From the NCBI GenBank assembly GCA_032718475.1, contig JAUCBJ010007728.1, positions 142,707 through 206,706 of the forward strand: a stretch of 64,000 nt of DNA, written 5' to 3'. Shown one piece after another: positions 43,458-58,112 of the stretch. Positions within the stretch are counted from its first letter, which is position 1. The number at the start of each line of letters is the position of its first letter. The translations under genes and the position numbers were made by a program. The DNA is from Nemertoderma westbladi. Taxonomy: Eukaryota > Xenacoelomorpha > Nemertodermatida > Nemertodermatidae. The notes below the pieces were generated by a model, which saw only the letters and a program-made list of their open reading frames with translations, was not told the DNA's origin and made no database searches.

Positions 43458-46400
43458 CGAGATAGAGAATCTTAAATGAAATTCAAAAGAACAGGTAACA
43501 CTTACATTTATGGAAGTAATAAGCTGTTATTTGCTACATCTTTCTGCTGGAGATGGTTGAATTTTGATTGTGTCAGAACACCCCCTATCTGTGGCTGTCT
43601 GAGTGGAGAGATAAGTAGCCTATCTCCCTATTAATATTGTTATGTTCTAGAATATTTATTATAGTTTCATCGTATTGCTAAAGTGGCTGGAGCTAAAGTT
43701 ATTATGTAATGCAATAATTCACCTCAAATATCTCAGCTATTTCATGAAACTAAAGAAGTATTAAAGCCATGTCAAAATCATTGGTGTTTTTCAGCAATAA
43801 TTTATCAAAATATCCTCTGATTTTTTACAACAACCATATCGATTTTCATATTTTTACCTTCTAACCCACCCCACGAGCTAGAGAATCTTAAATGAAAGTC
43901 AAAAGAACAGGTAACACTTACATTTATAGAAGTAATCAGCTATTATTTGCTACGTCTTTCCACTGGAGATGGATAAATTTTGATTGTGTCAGAACACCCC
44001 CTATCTGTGGATGTCTTAGAGGAGAGATAAGTGTCCTATCTCCCTATTAATATTGTTGTGTTCTAGAATATTTATTATTGTTTCATCGTATTGCCAAATT
44101 GAATGGAGCTAAAGTTATTATGTAATGCAATAATTCACCACAAATATCTCAGCTATTTCATGAACATAATGAAGTATTAAAGCCATGTCAAAATCATTGG
44201 TGTTTTTCTGCAATAATTTTCAAAATATCCTCTGTTTTTTTTCAAAAACCATATCGATTTTCTTATTTATATCTTCTAACCCACTCCACGAGATAGAGAA
44301 TCTTAAATGAAATTCAAAAGAACAGGTAACACTTACATTTATGGAAGTAATAAGCTGTTATTTGCTACATCTTTCTGCTGGAGATGGTTGAATTTTGATT
44401 GTGTCAGAACACCCCCTATCTGTGGCTGTCTGAGTGGAGAGATAAGTAGCCTATCTCCCTATTAATATTGTTATGTTCTAGAATATTTATTATAGTTTCA
44501 TCGTATTGCTAAAGTGGCTGGAGCTAAAGTTATTATGTAATGCAATAATTCACCTCAAATATCTCAGCTATTTCATGAAACTAATGAAGTATTAAAGCCA
44601 TGTCAAAATCATTGGTGTTTTTCAGCAATAATTTATCAAAATATCCTCTGATTTTTTACAACAACCATATCGATTTTCATATTTTTACCTTCTAACCCAC
44701 CCCACGAGCTAGAGAATCTTAAATGAAAGTCAAAAGAACAGGTAACACTTACATTTATAGAAGTAATCAGCTATTATTTGCTACGTCTTTCCACTGGAGA
44801 TGGATAAATTTTGATTGTGTCAGAACACCCCCTATCTGTGGATGTCTTAGAGGAGAGATAAGTGTCCTATCTCCCTATTAATATTGTTGTGTTCTAGAAT
44901 ATTTATTATTGTTTCATCGTATTGCCAAAGTGAATGGAGCTAAAGTTATTATGTAATGCAATAATTCACCACAAATATCTCAGCTATTTCATGAACATAA
45001 TGAAGTATTAAAGCCATGTCAAAATAATTGGTGTTTTTCTGCAATAATTTATCAAAATATCCTCTGTTTTTTTTTCAAAAACCATATCGATTTTCTTATT
45101 TATATATTCTAACCCACTTCACGAGATAGAGAATCTTAAATGAAAGTCAAAAGAACAGGTGACACTTACATTTATAGAAGTAATAAGCTGTTATTTGCTA
45201 CGTCTTTCTGCTGGAGATGGTTGAATTTTGATTGTGTCAGAACACCCCCTATCTGTGGCTGTCTGAGTGGAGAGATAAGTAGCCTATCTCCCTATTAATA
45301 TTGTTATGTTCTAGAATATTTATTATAGTTTCATCGTATTGCTAAAGTGGCTGGAGCTAAAGTTATTATGTAATGCAATAATTCACCTCAAATATCTCAG
45401 CTATTTCATGAAACTAATGAAGTATTAAAGTCATGTCAAAATCATTGGTGTTTTTCTGCAATAATTTATCAACATATCCTCTGTTTTCTTTCAAAAACCA
45501 TATCGATTTTCTTATTTATATCTTCTAACCCACTCCACGAGATAGAGAATCTTAAATTAAAGTCAAAAGAACAGGTAACACTTACATTTATAGAAGTATT
45601 AAGCTGTTATTTGCTACGTCTTTCTGCTGGAGATGGTTGAATTTTGATTGTGTCAGAACACCCCCTATCTGTGGTTGTATGAGTGGAGAGATAAGTATCC
45701 TATCTCCCTAATAATATTGTTGTGTTCTAGAATATTTTTTATAGTTTCATCGTATTGCCAAAGTGACTGGAGCTGAAGTTAACTCATAATACAATAATTC
45801 ACCTCAAATATCTCAGCTATTTCATGAACATAATGAAGTATTAAAGCCATGTCAAAATCATTGGTGTTTTTCTGCAATAATTTATCAAAATATCCTCTGA
45901 TTCTTTACTATAACCATATCGATTTTAATATTTATAACTTCTAACCCACTCCACGAGATAGAGAATCTTAAATGAAAGTCAAAAGAACAGGTAACACTTA
46001 CATTTATAGCAGTAATCAGCTGTTATATGCTACGTATTTCCGCTGGAGATGAATGAATTTTGATTGTGTCAGAACACCCCCTATCTGTGGTTGTATGAGT
46101 GGAGAGATAAGTAGCCTATCTCCCTATTAATATTGTTGTGTTCTAGAATATTTATTATAGTTTCATCGTATTGCTAAAGTGGCTGGAGCTAAAGTTATTA
46201 TGTAATGCAATAATTCACCTCAAATATCTCAGCTATTTCATGAACATAATGAAGTATTAAAGTCATGTCAAAATCATTGGTGTTTTTCTGCAATAATTTA
46301 TCAAAATATCCTCTGATTTTTTACTATAACCATATCGATTTTAATATTTATAACTTCTAACCCACTCCATGAGATAGAGAATCTTAAATGAAAGTCAAAA

Positions 46401-49400
46401 AAACAGGTAGCACTTACATTTATAGAAGTAATAAGCTGTTATTTGCTACGTCTTTCCGCTGGAGATGGTTGAATTTTGATTGTGTCAGAACACCCCCTAT
46501 CTGTGGCTGTCTGAGTGGAGAGATAAGTAGCCTATCTCCCTATTAATATTGTTATGTTCTAGAATATTTATTATAGTTTCATCGTATTGCTAAAGTGGCT
46601 GGAGCTGAAGTTAACTCATATTACAATAATTCACCTCAAATATCTCAGCTATTTCATGAACATAATGAAGTATTAAAGCCATGTCAAAATCCTTGGTATT
46701 TTTCTGCAATAATTTATCAAAATATCCTCTGTTTTTTTTTTAAAACCATATCGATTTTCTTATTTATATCTTCTAACCCACTCCACGAGATAGAGAATCT
46801 TAAATGAAATTCAAAAGAACAGGTAACACTTAAATTTATGGAAGTAATAAGCTGTTATTTGCTACATCTTTCCGCTGGAGATGGTTGAATTTTGATTGTG
46901 TCAGAACACCCCCTATCTGTGGCTGTCTGAGTGGAGAGATAAGTACCCTATCTCCCTATTAATATTGTTGTGTTCTAGAATATTTTTTATAGTTTCATCG
47001 TATTGCCAAAGTGACTGGAGCTGAAGTTAACTCATATTACAATAATTCACCTCAAATATCTCAGCTATTTCATGAACATAATGAAGTATTAAAGCCATGT
47101 CAAAATCATTGGTGTTTTTCTGCAATAATTTATCAAAATATCCTCTGTTTTTTTACAACAACCATATCGATTTTCATATTTATACCTTCTAACCCACTCC
47201 ACGAGATAGAGAATCTTAAATGAAAGTCAAAAGAACAGGTAACACTTACATTTATAGAAGTAATCAGCTATTATTTGCTACGTCTTTCCACTGGAGATGG
47301 ATGAATTTTGATTGTGTCAGAACACCCCCTATCTGTGGATGTCTGAGAGGAGAGATAAGTGTCCTATCTCCCTATTAATATTGTTGTGTTCTAGAATATT
47401 TATTACTGTTTCATCGTATTGCCAAAGTGAATGGAGCTAAAGTTATTATGTAATGCAATAATTCACCACAAATATCTCAGCTATTTCATGAACATAATGA
47501 AGTATTAAAGCCATGTCAAAATAATTTGTGTTTTTCTGCAATAATTTATCAAAATATCCTGTTTTTTCAAAAACCATATCGATTTTCTTATTTATATATT
47601 CTAACCCACTCCACGAGATAGAGAATGTTAAATGAAAGTCAAAAGAACAGGTAACACTTACATTTATAGCAGTAATCAGCTGTTATTTTCGTATTTCCGC
47701 TGGATATGAATGAATTTTGATTGTATCAGAACACCCCTATAGGTGGTTGTATGAGAGGAGAGATAAGTATCTTATCTCCCTATTAATATTGTTGTGTTCT
47801 AGAATATTTATTATTGTTTCATCGTATTGCCAAAGTCACTGGAGCTAAAGTTATTATGTAATGCAATAATTCACCACAAATATCTCAGCTATTTCATGAA
47901 CATAATGAAGTATTAAAGCCATGTCAAAATAATTTGTGTTTTTCTGCAATAATTTATCAAAATATCCTGTTTTTTCAAAAACCATATCGATTTTCTTATT
48001 TATATATTCTAACCCACTCCACGAGCTAGAGAATCTTAAATGAAAGTCAAAAGAACAGGTAACACTTACATTTATAGCAGTAATCAGCTGTTATATGCTA
48101 CGTATTTCCGCTGGAGATGAATGAATTTCGATTGTGTCAGAACACCCCCTATCTGTGGTTGTATGAGAGGAGAGATAAGTATCTTATCTCCCTATTAATA
48201 TTGTTGTGTTCTAGAATATTTATTATTGTTTCATCGTATTGCCAAAGTCACTGGAGCTAAAGTTATTATGTAATGCAATAATTCACCACAAATATCTCAG
48301 CTATTTCATGAACATAATGAAGTATTAAAGCCATGTCAAAATCATTGGTGTTTTTCTGCAATAATTTATCAAAATATCCTCTGTTTTTTTTCAAAAACCA
48401 TATCGATTTTCTTATTTATATCTTCTAACCCACTCCACGAGATAGAGAATCTTAAATGAAATTCAAAAGAACAGGTAACACTTACATTTATGGAAGTAAT
48501 AAGCTGTTATTTGCTACATCTTTCTGCTGGAGATGGTTGAATTTTGATTGTGTCAGAACACCCCCTATCTGTGGCTATCTGAGTGGAGAGATAAGTAGCC
48601 TATCTCCCTATTAATATTGTTATGTTCTAGAATATTTATTATAGTTTCATCGTATTGCTAAAGTGGCTGGAGCTAAAGTTATTATGTAATGCAATAATTC
48701 ACCTCAAATATCTCAGCTATTTCATGAAACTAAAGAAGTATTAAAGCCATGTCAAAATCATTGGTGTTTTTCAGCAATAATTTATCAAAATATCCTCTGA
48801 TTTTTTACAACAACCATATCGATTTTCATATTTTTACCTTCTAACCCACCCCACGAGCTAGAGAATCTTAAATGAAAGTCAAAAGAACAGGTAACACTTA
48901 CATTTATAGAAGTAATCAGCTATTATTTGCTACGTCTTTCCACTGGAGATGGATAAATTTTGATTGTGTCAGAACACCCCCTATCTGTGGATGTCTTAGA
49001 GGAGAGATAAGTGTCCTATCTCCCTATTAATATTGTTGTGTTCTAGAATATTTATTATTGTTTCATCGTATTGCCAAAGTGAATGGAGCTAAAGTTATTA
49101 TGTAATGCAATAATTCACCACAAATATCTCAGCTATTTCATGAACATAATGAAGTATTAAAGCCATGTCAAAATCATTGGTGTTTTTCTGCAATAATTTT
49201 CAAAATATCCTCTGTTTTTTTTCAAAAACCATATCGATTTTCTTATTTATATCTTCTAACCCACTCCACGAGATAGAGAATCTTAAATGAAATTCAAAAG
49301 AACAGGTAACACTTACATTTATGGAAGTAATAAGCTGTTATTTGCTACATCTTTCTGCTGGAGATGGTTGAATTTTGATTGTGTCAGAACACCCCCTATC

Positions 49401-51674
49401 TGTGGCTGTCTGAGTGGAGAGATAAGTAGCCTATCTCCCTATTAATATTGTTATGTTCTAGAATATTTATTATAGTTTCATCGTATTGCTAAAGTGGCTG
49501 GAGCTAAAGTTATTATGTAATGCAATAATTCACCTCAAATATCTCAGCTATTTCATGAAACTAATGAAGTATTAAAGCCATGTCAAAATCATTGGTGTTT
49601 TTCAGCAATAATTTATCAAAATATCCTCTGATTTTTTACAACAACCATATCGATTTTCATATTTTTACCTTCTAACCCACCCCACGAGCTAGAGAATCTT
49701 AAATGAAAGTCAAAAGAACAGGTAACACTTACATTTATAGAAGTAATCAGCTATTATTTGCTACGTCTTTCCACTGGAGATGGATAAATTTTGATTGTGT
49801 CAGAACACCCCCTATCTGTGGATGTCTTAGAGGAGAGATAAGTGTCCTATCTCCCTATTAATATTGTTGTGTTCTAGAATATTTATTATTGTTTCATCGT
49901 ATTGCCAAAGTGAATGGAGCTAAAGTTATTATGTAATGCAATAATTCACCACAAATATCTCAGCTATTTCATGAACATAATGAAGTATTAAAGCCATGTC
50001 AAAATAATTGGTGTTTTTCTGCAATAATTTATCAAAATATCCTCTGTTTTTTTTTCAAAAACCATATCGATTTTCTTATTTATATATTCTAACCCACTTC
50101 ACGAGATAGAGAATCTTAAATGAAAGTCAAAAGAACAGGTGACACTTACATTTATAGAAGTAATAAGCTGTTATTTGCTACGTCTTTCTGCTGGAGATGG
50201 TTGAATTTTGATTGTGTCAGAACACCCCCTATCTGTGGTTGTATGAGTGGAGAGATAAGTAGCCTATCTCCCTATTAATATTGTTGTGTTCTAGAATATT
50301 TATTATAGTTTCATCGTATTGCTAAAGTGGCTGGAGCTAAAGTTATTATGTAATGCAATAATTCACCTCAAATATCTCAGCTATTTCATGAACATAATGA
50401 AGTATTAAAGTCATGTCAAAATCATTGGTGTTTTTCTGCAATAATTTATCAAAATATCCTCTGATTTTTTACTATAACCATATCGATTTTAATATTTATA
50501 ACTTCTAACCCACTCCATGAGATAGAGAATCTTAAATGAAAGTCAAAAAAACAGGTAGCACTTACATTTATAGAAGTAATAAGCTGTTATTTGCTACGTC
50601 TTTCCGCTGGAGATGGTTGAATTTTGATTGTGTCAGAACACCCCCTATCTGTGGCTGTCTGAGTGGAGAGATAAGTAGCCTATCTCCCTATTAATATTGT
50701 TATGTTCTAGAATATTTATTATAGTTTCATCGTATTGCTAAAGTGGCTGGAGCTGAAGTTAACTCATATTACAATAATTCACCTCAAATATCTCAGCTAT
50801 TTCATGAACATAATGAAGTATTAAAGCCATGTCAAAATCCTTGGTATTTTTCTGCAATAATTTATCAAAATATCCTCTGTTTTTTTTTTAAAACCATATC
50901 GATTTTCTTATTTATATCTTCTAACCCACTCCACGAGATAGAGAATCTTAAATGAAATTCAAAAGAACAGGTAACACTTAAATTTATGGAAGTAATAAGC
51001 TGTTATTTGCTACATCTTTCCGCTGGAGATGGTTGAATTTTGATTGTGTCAGAACACCCCCTATCTGTGGCTGTCTGAGTGGAGAGATAAGTACCCTATC
51101 TCCCTATTAATATTGTTGTGTTCTAGAATATTTTTTATAGTTTCATCGTATTGCCAAAGTGACTGGAGCTGAAGTTAACTCATATTACAATAATTCACCT
51201 CAAATATCTCAGCTATTTCATGAACATAATGAAGTATTAAAGCCATGTCAAAATCATTGGTGTTTTTCTGCAATAATTTATCAAAATATCCTCTGTTTTT
51301 TTACAACAACCATATCGATTTTCATATTTATACCTTCTAACCCACTCCACGAGATAGAGAATCTTAAATGAAAGTCAAAAGAACAGGTAACACTTACATT
51401 TATAGAAGTAATCAGCTATTATTTGCTACGTCTTTCCACTGGAGATGGATGAATTTTGATTGTGTCAGAACACCCCCTATCTGTGGATGTCTGAGAGGAG
51501 AGATAAGTGTCCTATCTCCCTATTAATATTGTTGTGTTCTAGAATATTTATTACTGTTTCATCGTATTGCCAAAGTGAATGGAGCTAAAGTTATTATGTA
51601 ATGCAATAATTCACCACAAATATCTCAGATATTTCATGAACATAATGAAGTATTAAAGCCATGTCAAAATAATT
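43041..51674 (+). repeat. Large satellite duplication (about 4.1-5.0 kb)
   Basis: 43041-45240 recurs at 48021-50220 (offset 4,980) and about 46060-47526 recurs at 50208-51674 (offset 4,148). Rare variants such as TTCATGAAACTAAAGAAG and a TATTTTTCTGCAATAA form recur at exact offsets. The second copy lacks 832 bp, two monomers. Confidence 0.85.
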
Positions 51675-54600
51675 GGTGTTTTTCTGCAATAATTTATCAA
51701 AATATCCTCTGTTTTTTTTCAAAAACCATATCGATTTTAATATTTATAACTTCTAACCCACTCCACGAGATAGAGAATCTTAAATGAAAGTCAAAAGAAC
51801 AGGTAACACTTACATTTATAGCAGTAATCAGCCGTTATATGATACGTATTTCCGCTGGAGATGAATGAATTTTGATTGTGTCAGAACACCCTCTATCTGT
51901 GGTTGTATGAGTGGAGAGATAAGTAGCCTATCTCCCTATTAATTTTACTGTGTTCTAGAATATTTATTATTGTTTTATCGTATTGCTAAAGTGGTTGGAG
52001 CTAAAGTTATTATGTAATGCAATAATTCACCTCAAATATCTCAGCTATTTCATGAACATAATGAAGTATTAAAGCCATGTCAAAATAATTGGTGTTTTTC
52101 TGCAATAATTTATTATCAAAATATCCTCTGATTTTTTTCAAAAACCATATCGATTTTCATAATTATAACTTCTAACCCACTCCACGAGATAGAGAATCTT
52201 AAATTAAAGTCAAAAGAACAGTTAACACTTACATTTATAGCAGTAATCAACTGTTATATGCTACGTATTTCCGCTGGAGATGAATGAATTTTGATTGTGT
52301 CAGAACACCCCCTATCTGTGGTTGTATGAGTGGAGAGATAAGAATCCTATCTCCCTATTAATATTGTTGTGTTCTAGAATATTGTTTATAGTTTCATCGT
52401 ATTGCCAAAGTGACTGGAGCTGAAGTTAACTCATAATACAATAATTCACCTCAAATATCTCAGCTATTTCATGAACATAATGAAGTATTAAAGCCATGTC
52501 AAAATCATTGGTGTTTTTCTGCAATAATTTATCAAAATATCCTCTGTTTTTTTACAACAACCATATCGATTTTCATATTTATACCTTCTAACCCACCCCA
52601 CGAGATAGAGAATCTTAAATGAAAGTCAAAAGAACAGGTAACACTTACATTTATAGAAGTAATCAGCTGTTATTTGCTACGTCTTTCCGCGGGAGATGGA
52701 CGAATTTTGATTGTGTCAGAACACCCCCTATCTGTGGATGTCTGAGAGGAGAGATAAGTATCCTATCTCCCTATTAATATTGTTGTGTTCTAGAATATTT
52801 ATTATTGTTTCATAGTATTACCAAAGTGACATGGAGCTAAAGTTATTATGTAATTCAATAATTCACCACAAATATCTCAGCTATTTCATGAACATAATGA
52901 AGTATTAAAGCCATGTAAAAATAATTTGTGTTTTTCTGCAATAATTTATCAAAATATCCTCTGTTTTTTTTTAAAAACCATATCGATTTTCTTATTTATA
53001 TATTCTAACCCACTCCACGAGATAGAGAATCTTAAATGAAAGTCAAAATAACAGGTAACACTTACATTTATAGCAGTAATCAGCTGTTATATGCTACGTA
53101 TTTCCGTCTTTCCGCTGTAGATGGTTGAATTTTGATTTTGTCAGAACACCCCCTATCTGTGGTTGTATGAGTGGAGAGATAAGTATCCTATCTCCCTATT
53201 AATATTGTTGTGTTCTAGAATATTTTTTATAGTTTCATTGTATTGCCAAAGTGACTGGAGCCGAAGTTAACTCATAATACAATAATTCACCTCAAATATC
53301 TCAGCTATTTCATGAACATAATGAAGTATTAAAGCCATGTCAAAATCCTTGGTATTTTTCTGCAATAATTTATCAAAATATCCTCTGTTTTTTTTTTCAA
53401 AAACCATATCGATTTTCTTATTTATATATTCTAACCCACTCCACGAGATAGAGAATCTTAAATGAAAGTCAAAAGAACAGGTAACACTTACATTTATAGC
53501 AGTAATCAGCCGTTATATGATACGTCTTTCCGCTGGAGATGAATGAATTTTGATTGTGTCAGAACACCCTCTATCTGTGGTTGTATGAGTGGAGAGATAA
53601 GTAGCCTATCTCCCTATTAATTTTACTGGGTTCTAGAATATTTATTATTGTTTCATCGTATTGCCAAAGTGACTGGAGCTAAAGTTATTATGTAATGCAA
53701 TAATTCACCTCAAATATCTCAGCTATTTCATGAACATAATGAAGTATTAAAGCCATGTCAAAATCATTGGTGTTTTTCTGCAATAATTTATTATCAAAAT
53801 ATCCTCTGATTTTTTTCAAAAACCATATCGATTTTCATAATTATAACTTCTAACCCACTCCACGAGATAGAGAATCTTAAATTAAAGTCAAAAGAACAGT
53901 TAACACTTACATTTATAGCAGTAATCAACTGTTATATGCTACGTATTTCCGCTGGAGATGAATGAATTTTGATTGTGTCAGAACACCCCCTATCTGTGGT
54001 TGTATGAGTGGAGAGATAAGAATCCTATCTCCCTATTAATATTGTTGTGTTCTAGAATATTTTTTATAGTTTCATCGTATTGCCAAAGTGACTGGAGCTG
54101 AAGTTAACTCATAATACAATAATTCACCTCAAATATCTCAGCTATTTCATGAACATAATGAAGTATTAAAGCCATGTCAAAATCATTGGTGTTTTTCTGC
54201 AATAATTTATCAAAATATCCTCTGTTTTTTTACAACAACCATATCGATTTTCATATTTATACCTTCTAACCCACCCCACGAGATAGAGAATCTTAAATGA
54301 AAGTCAAAAGAACAGGTAACACTTACATTTATAGAAGTAATCAGCTGTTATTTGCTACGTCTTTCCGCGGGAGATGGATGAATTTTGATTGTGTCAGAAC
54401 ACCCCCTATCTGTGGTTGTATGAGTGGAGAGATAAGAATCCTATCTCCCTATTAATATTGTTGTGTTCTAGAATATTTTTTATAGTTTCATCGTATTGCC
54501 AAAGTGACTGGAGCTGAAGTTAACTCATAATACAATAATTCACCTCAAATATCTCAGCTATTTCATGAACATAATGAAGTATTAAAGCCATGTCAAAATC

Positions 54601-57240
54601 CTTGGTATTTTTCTGCAATAATTTATCAAAATATCCTCTGTTTTTTTTCAAAAACAATATCGATTTTCTTATTTATATATTCTAACCCACTCCACGAGAT
54701 AGAGAATCTTAAATGAAATTCAAAAGAACAGGTAACACTTACATTTATGGAAGTAATAAGCTGTTATTTGCTACATCTTTCCGCTGGAGTTGGTTGAATT
54801 TTGATTGTGTCAGAACACCCCCTATCTGTGGCTGTCTGAGTGGAGAGATAAGTAGCCTATCTCCCTATTAATATTGTTGTGTTCTAGAATATTTATTATT
54901 GTTTCATCGTATTGCCAAAGTGACTGGAGCTAAAGTTATTATGTAATGCAATAATTAACCTCAAATATCTGAGCTATTTCATGAACATAATGAACTATTA
55001 AAGCCATGTCAAAATCATTGGTGTTTTTCAGCAATAATTTATCAATATATCCTCTGATTTTTTACAACAACCATATCGATTTTCATAATTTTACCTTCTA
55101 ACCCACCCCACGAGATAGAGAATCTTAAATGAAAGTCAAAAGAACAGGTAACACTTACATTTATAGAAGTAATCAGCGATTATTTGCTACGTCTTTCCAC
55201 TGGAGATGGATAAATTTTGATTGTGTCAGAACACCCCCTATCTGTGGATGTCTTAGAGGAGAGATAAGTGTCCTATCTCCCTATTAATATTGTTGTGTTC
55301 TAGAATATTTATTATTGTTTCATCGTATTGCCAAAGTGAATGGAGCTAAAGTTATTATGTAATGCAATAATTTACCACAAATATCTCAGCTATTTCATGA
55401 ACATAATGAAGTATTAAAGCCATGTCAAAATAATTGGTGTTTTTCTGCAATAATTTATCAAAATATCCTCTGTTTTTTTTTCAAAAACCATATCGATTTT
55501 CTTATTTATATATTCTAACCCACTTCACGAGATAGAGAATCTTAAATGAAAGTCAAAAGAACAGGTAACACTTACATTTATAGAAGTAATAAGCTGTTAT
55601 TTGCGACGTCTTTCTGCTGGAGATGGTTGAATTTTGATTGTGTCAGAACACCCCCTATCTGTGGCTGTCTGAGTGGAGAGATAAGTAGCCTATCTCCCTA
55701 TTAATATTGTTATGTTCTAGAATATTTATTATAGTTTCATCGTATTGCTAAAGTGGCTGGAGCTAAAGTTATTATGTAATGCAATAATTCACCTCAAATA
55801 TCTCAGCTATTTCATGAAACTAATGAAGTATTAAAGTCATGTCAAAATCATTGGTGTTTTTCTGCAATAATTTATCAACATATCCTCTGTTTTTTTTCAA
55901 AAACCATCTTATTTATATCTTCTAACCCACTCCACGAGATAGAGAATCTTAAATTAAAGTCAAAAGAACAGGTAACACTTATGTAAAAGCTTTTGTGGGA
56001 TAACTGATTCGTTTGCCTTGTTGGCCAGTTCCCCCCCGGTCGCTAGAATACTCTCAAGGGGATCGATAGCTAAAATAGTGCAAGCTACCAGCTTATTGGC
56101 TGATTTGCTGTACGCAGGCATCTGGGCTCTGTTTAATCGGCCAACTAGCCTAGGAAGGTTGCGTCATAGCCTTGTTTTTGTATCTCCCAATAGAATTTGA
56201 GTTAGCCTTGATTTTGACCTATCACAGAGCTACTGAACTGAAATTTTCCTATCTCACTGCTCTTTCTCTGTGTTGAACGGGAGCTTCGTGGAATAAGGGT
56301 AGTTGGTATCCTCGTATAGAGCAGTAGTCACGAGTTTTTCAAAGCCACGAAAGAACGGCTTTGTAGTGTTTTGTGTTTTCTGCTTTTTAGTCCAACACTA
56401 GTAGGTTTAATTATAAGGACATATATCCTTTAACTGCTAACTAATCATACATACTGACTGCTGAAACATTGCAAACTCATAACAATCAGTGTTCAGTTGT
56501 TGTTTTATACTGCTATTTACTGTCAGTTCTTCATAATATGGTTGATGAATTATTATATATGGAATAACGATAAATAACCCCGAAACCCAATATTCTTGAT
56601 ATACCGAAGGTAAGAGAGAAGGGTTACAGATAAACGATTGTGACTTATGTTAAAGTGGTTTGAAGTGAATCGAATGTTATTTGATAGACCCTACATGAGT
56701 CAGTCTTTGTTCCTTTTATATGTGACTAAAATCAGTGAAGATTGGCAGATTAGTGTGCAGTATTGTGCAGCATTGTGTATGAGTGAGTCTGTTAAAGAAG
56801 CAATTCCTAAAGAATGTGCCATATATGTGAATTATAATTAAGCCATATCGTTGTGAGTAGTTTAAGTCATAACTCTGTTTATATAGATAAAGCGCCACGT
56901 CCTAAAGGAACTGTTAATATTCCCGAAGGTGAATAATATTGTCAGAGATTATATAATACTGTCAGTCGAATAATACATTAGGCTTACATAGCAATAAAAT
57001 TAAACCGTCGAACCCAATCTCCCGGGAATATCCAGCGGGTGAATGATCGCGCACAGATTGGTTTCGACTAGTGTAGTGAATCAAATACTTGTCATAGACT
57101 AAAAAGCGATTTAATATCTAGAAGACATCTTAATTTGGCGGGTTAAACTGCCAAAGGTCTGAAAGCGCGAACATTAAAGGATATAGCTTCTTTGTTGCAG
57201 TAAGCAATAAAGTTGAAAGTACCGGTCAACCGGTAAACCT

Positions 57241-57366
57241 GAACCGGTACATCTGTAGGTCAGTAGGCCCAACTGCCAGAACCGGTACTGCCGTAGGTCC
57301 GTAGGTCCAACTGCCAGAACCGGTACTACTGTAGGTCCGTAGGCCTAGCTGTCCTAACCGGTACTT
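57241..57366 (+). repeat. 38-bp tandem repeat, 3.3 copies
   Basis: Units begin AACCGGTAC and continue CTGTAGGTCCGTAGGCC; starts at 57241, 57279, 57317 and partial 57355. Each unit carries one ACCGGT. Confidence 0.9.
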
Positions 57367-57539
57367 CCGTATAAGTACACTAGTATTATTCGATTTGATT
57401 GTTGCATACCGGTAGGCTGTTTAAGGGATTAGGGATTGATCACCCCTTATTCCTTTATATGGTTTACTTATTTCTGTCAAGTTTTATTTATTTGTAGGCC
57501 AGTATTGAACAGAAGGCGTGTAAACCTGATCAGATTGTA

Positions 57540-58112
57540 CAGACGATTTGTAGGCTGAGCTGTTGTCTGATTGCTGTTAAGTCCGAACGAATTGCAGTGT
57601 GTGTAGATCACCTGTCCGATTAAGTACGGTTAGGAAGTAGGGGCAGCGAATGCTGTAAGGTAAACCCCCAACTAAAGAATAAGTCGTACTACTGGGTTAG
57701 AACGCATACTCCCTAATCATTTCGGAGTCTGCATGTCCTGTAGTTTATTTAGGCTTGAGAGTAGTCTGCCATCGTTTAGTCTGTACTTTGTTTGTGTAAG
57801 TCTGTACGGGTAGCGTATAATTTTATTTAGATAATTTGTAGGCTGGATAGTTGTCTGGCTGTTATTAGGTCTGAACGGATTGCAGCGTATGTAGATCACT
57901 TGTCCGATAAAGAACGGTTAGGAAGTAGGGGCAGCGAATGCTGTAAGGTAAACCCCCAATTAAAGAATAAGTCGTACTACTGGGTTAGAACGCATACTAC
58001 CTAATTATTTCGGAGTCTGCATATACCGTAGTTTGTTTAGGCTTGATAGTAGTCTGTCAGTGTTCGGTCTGCATTTTGTTTGAGTAGTTTGTACGCGTAG
58101 CGTAATATTTAT
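57540..58112 (+). repeat. 288-bp tandem duplication in the element C leader
   Basis: Copies from about 57540 and 57829 share GGGGCAGCGAATGCTGTAAG (57641 and 57929) and AAGTCGTACTACTGGGTTAG. Similarity is high but not complete, so the duplication is not recent. Confidence 0.9.

Larger units (their letters stand above)
34033..55981 (+). repeat. Main satellite array, about 53 tandem monomers of ~415 bp
   Basis: AT-rich head-to-tail monomers with landmarks CACCTCAAATATCTCAGC, AACATAATGAAGTATTAAAG, TGTGTTCTAGAATATTT and GGAGAGATAAGTAGCCTATCTCC (an inverted repeat). Neighbouring monomers differ by several per cent. Larger blocks are nearly identical, so the array evolves by multi-monomer duplication. 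One monomer at about 36948-37122 is shortened to ~170 bp with filler ACATTTTCGATCA at the joint. No gene within: short ORFs end at random. Confidence 0.97.

Noticed and set aside
35449-51371. Repeated 69-77 residue ORFs in the satellite (for example at 35449, 40164, 42236, 46595, 50743)
   Set aside because: They recur because the monomer recurs. Most monomers have stops in the same frame, and there is no start context or codon conservation.
34033-55981. CRISPR array
   Set aside because: Units are ~415 bp, contiguous and without unique spacers, and the context is eukaryotic.
55987-56898. Short ORFs at 56018 and 56647 as host exons
   Set aside because: No homology recognised, no splice signals framing them, and they lie in the presumed LTR/leader of element C.
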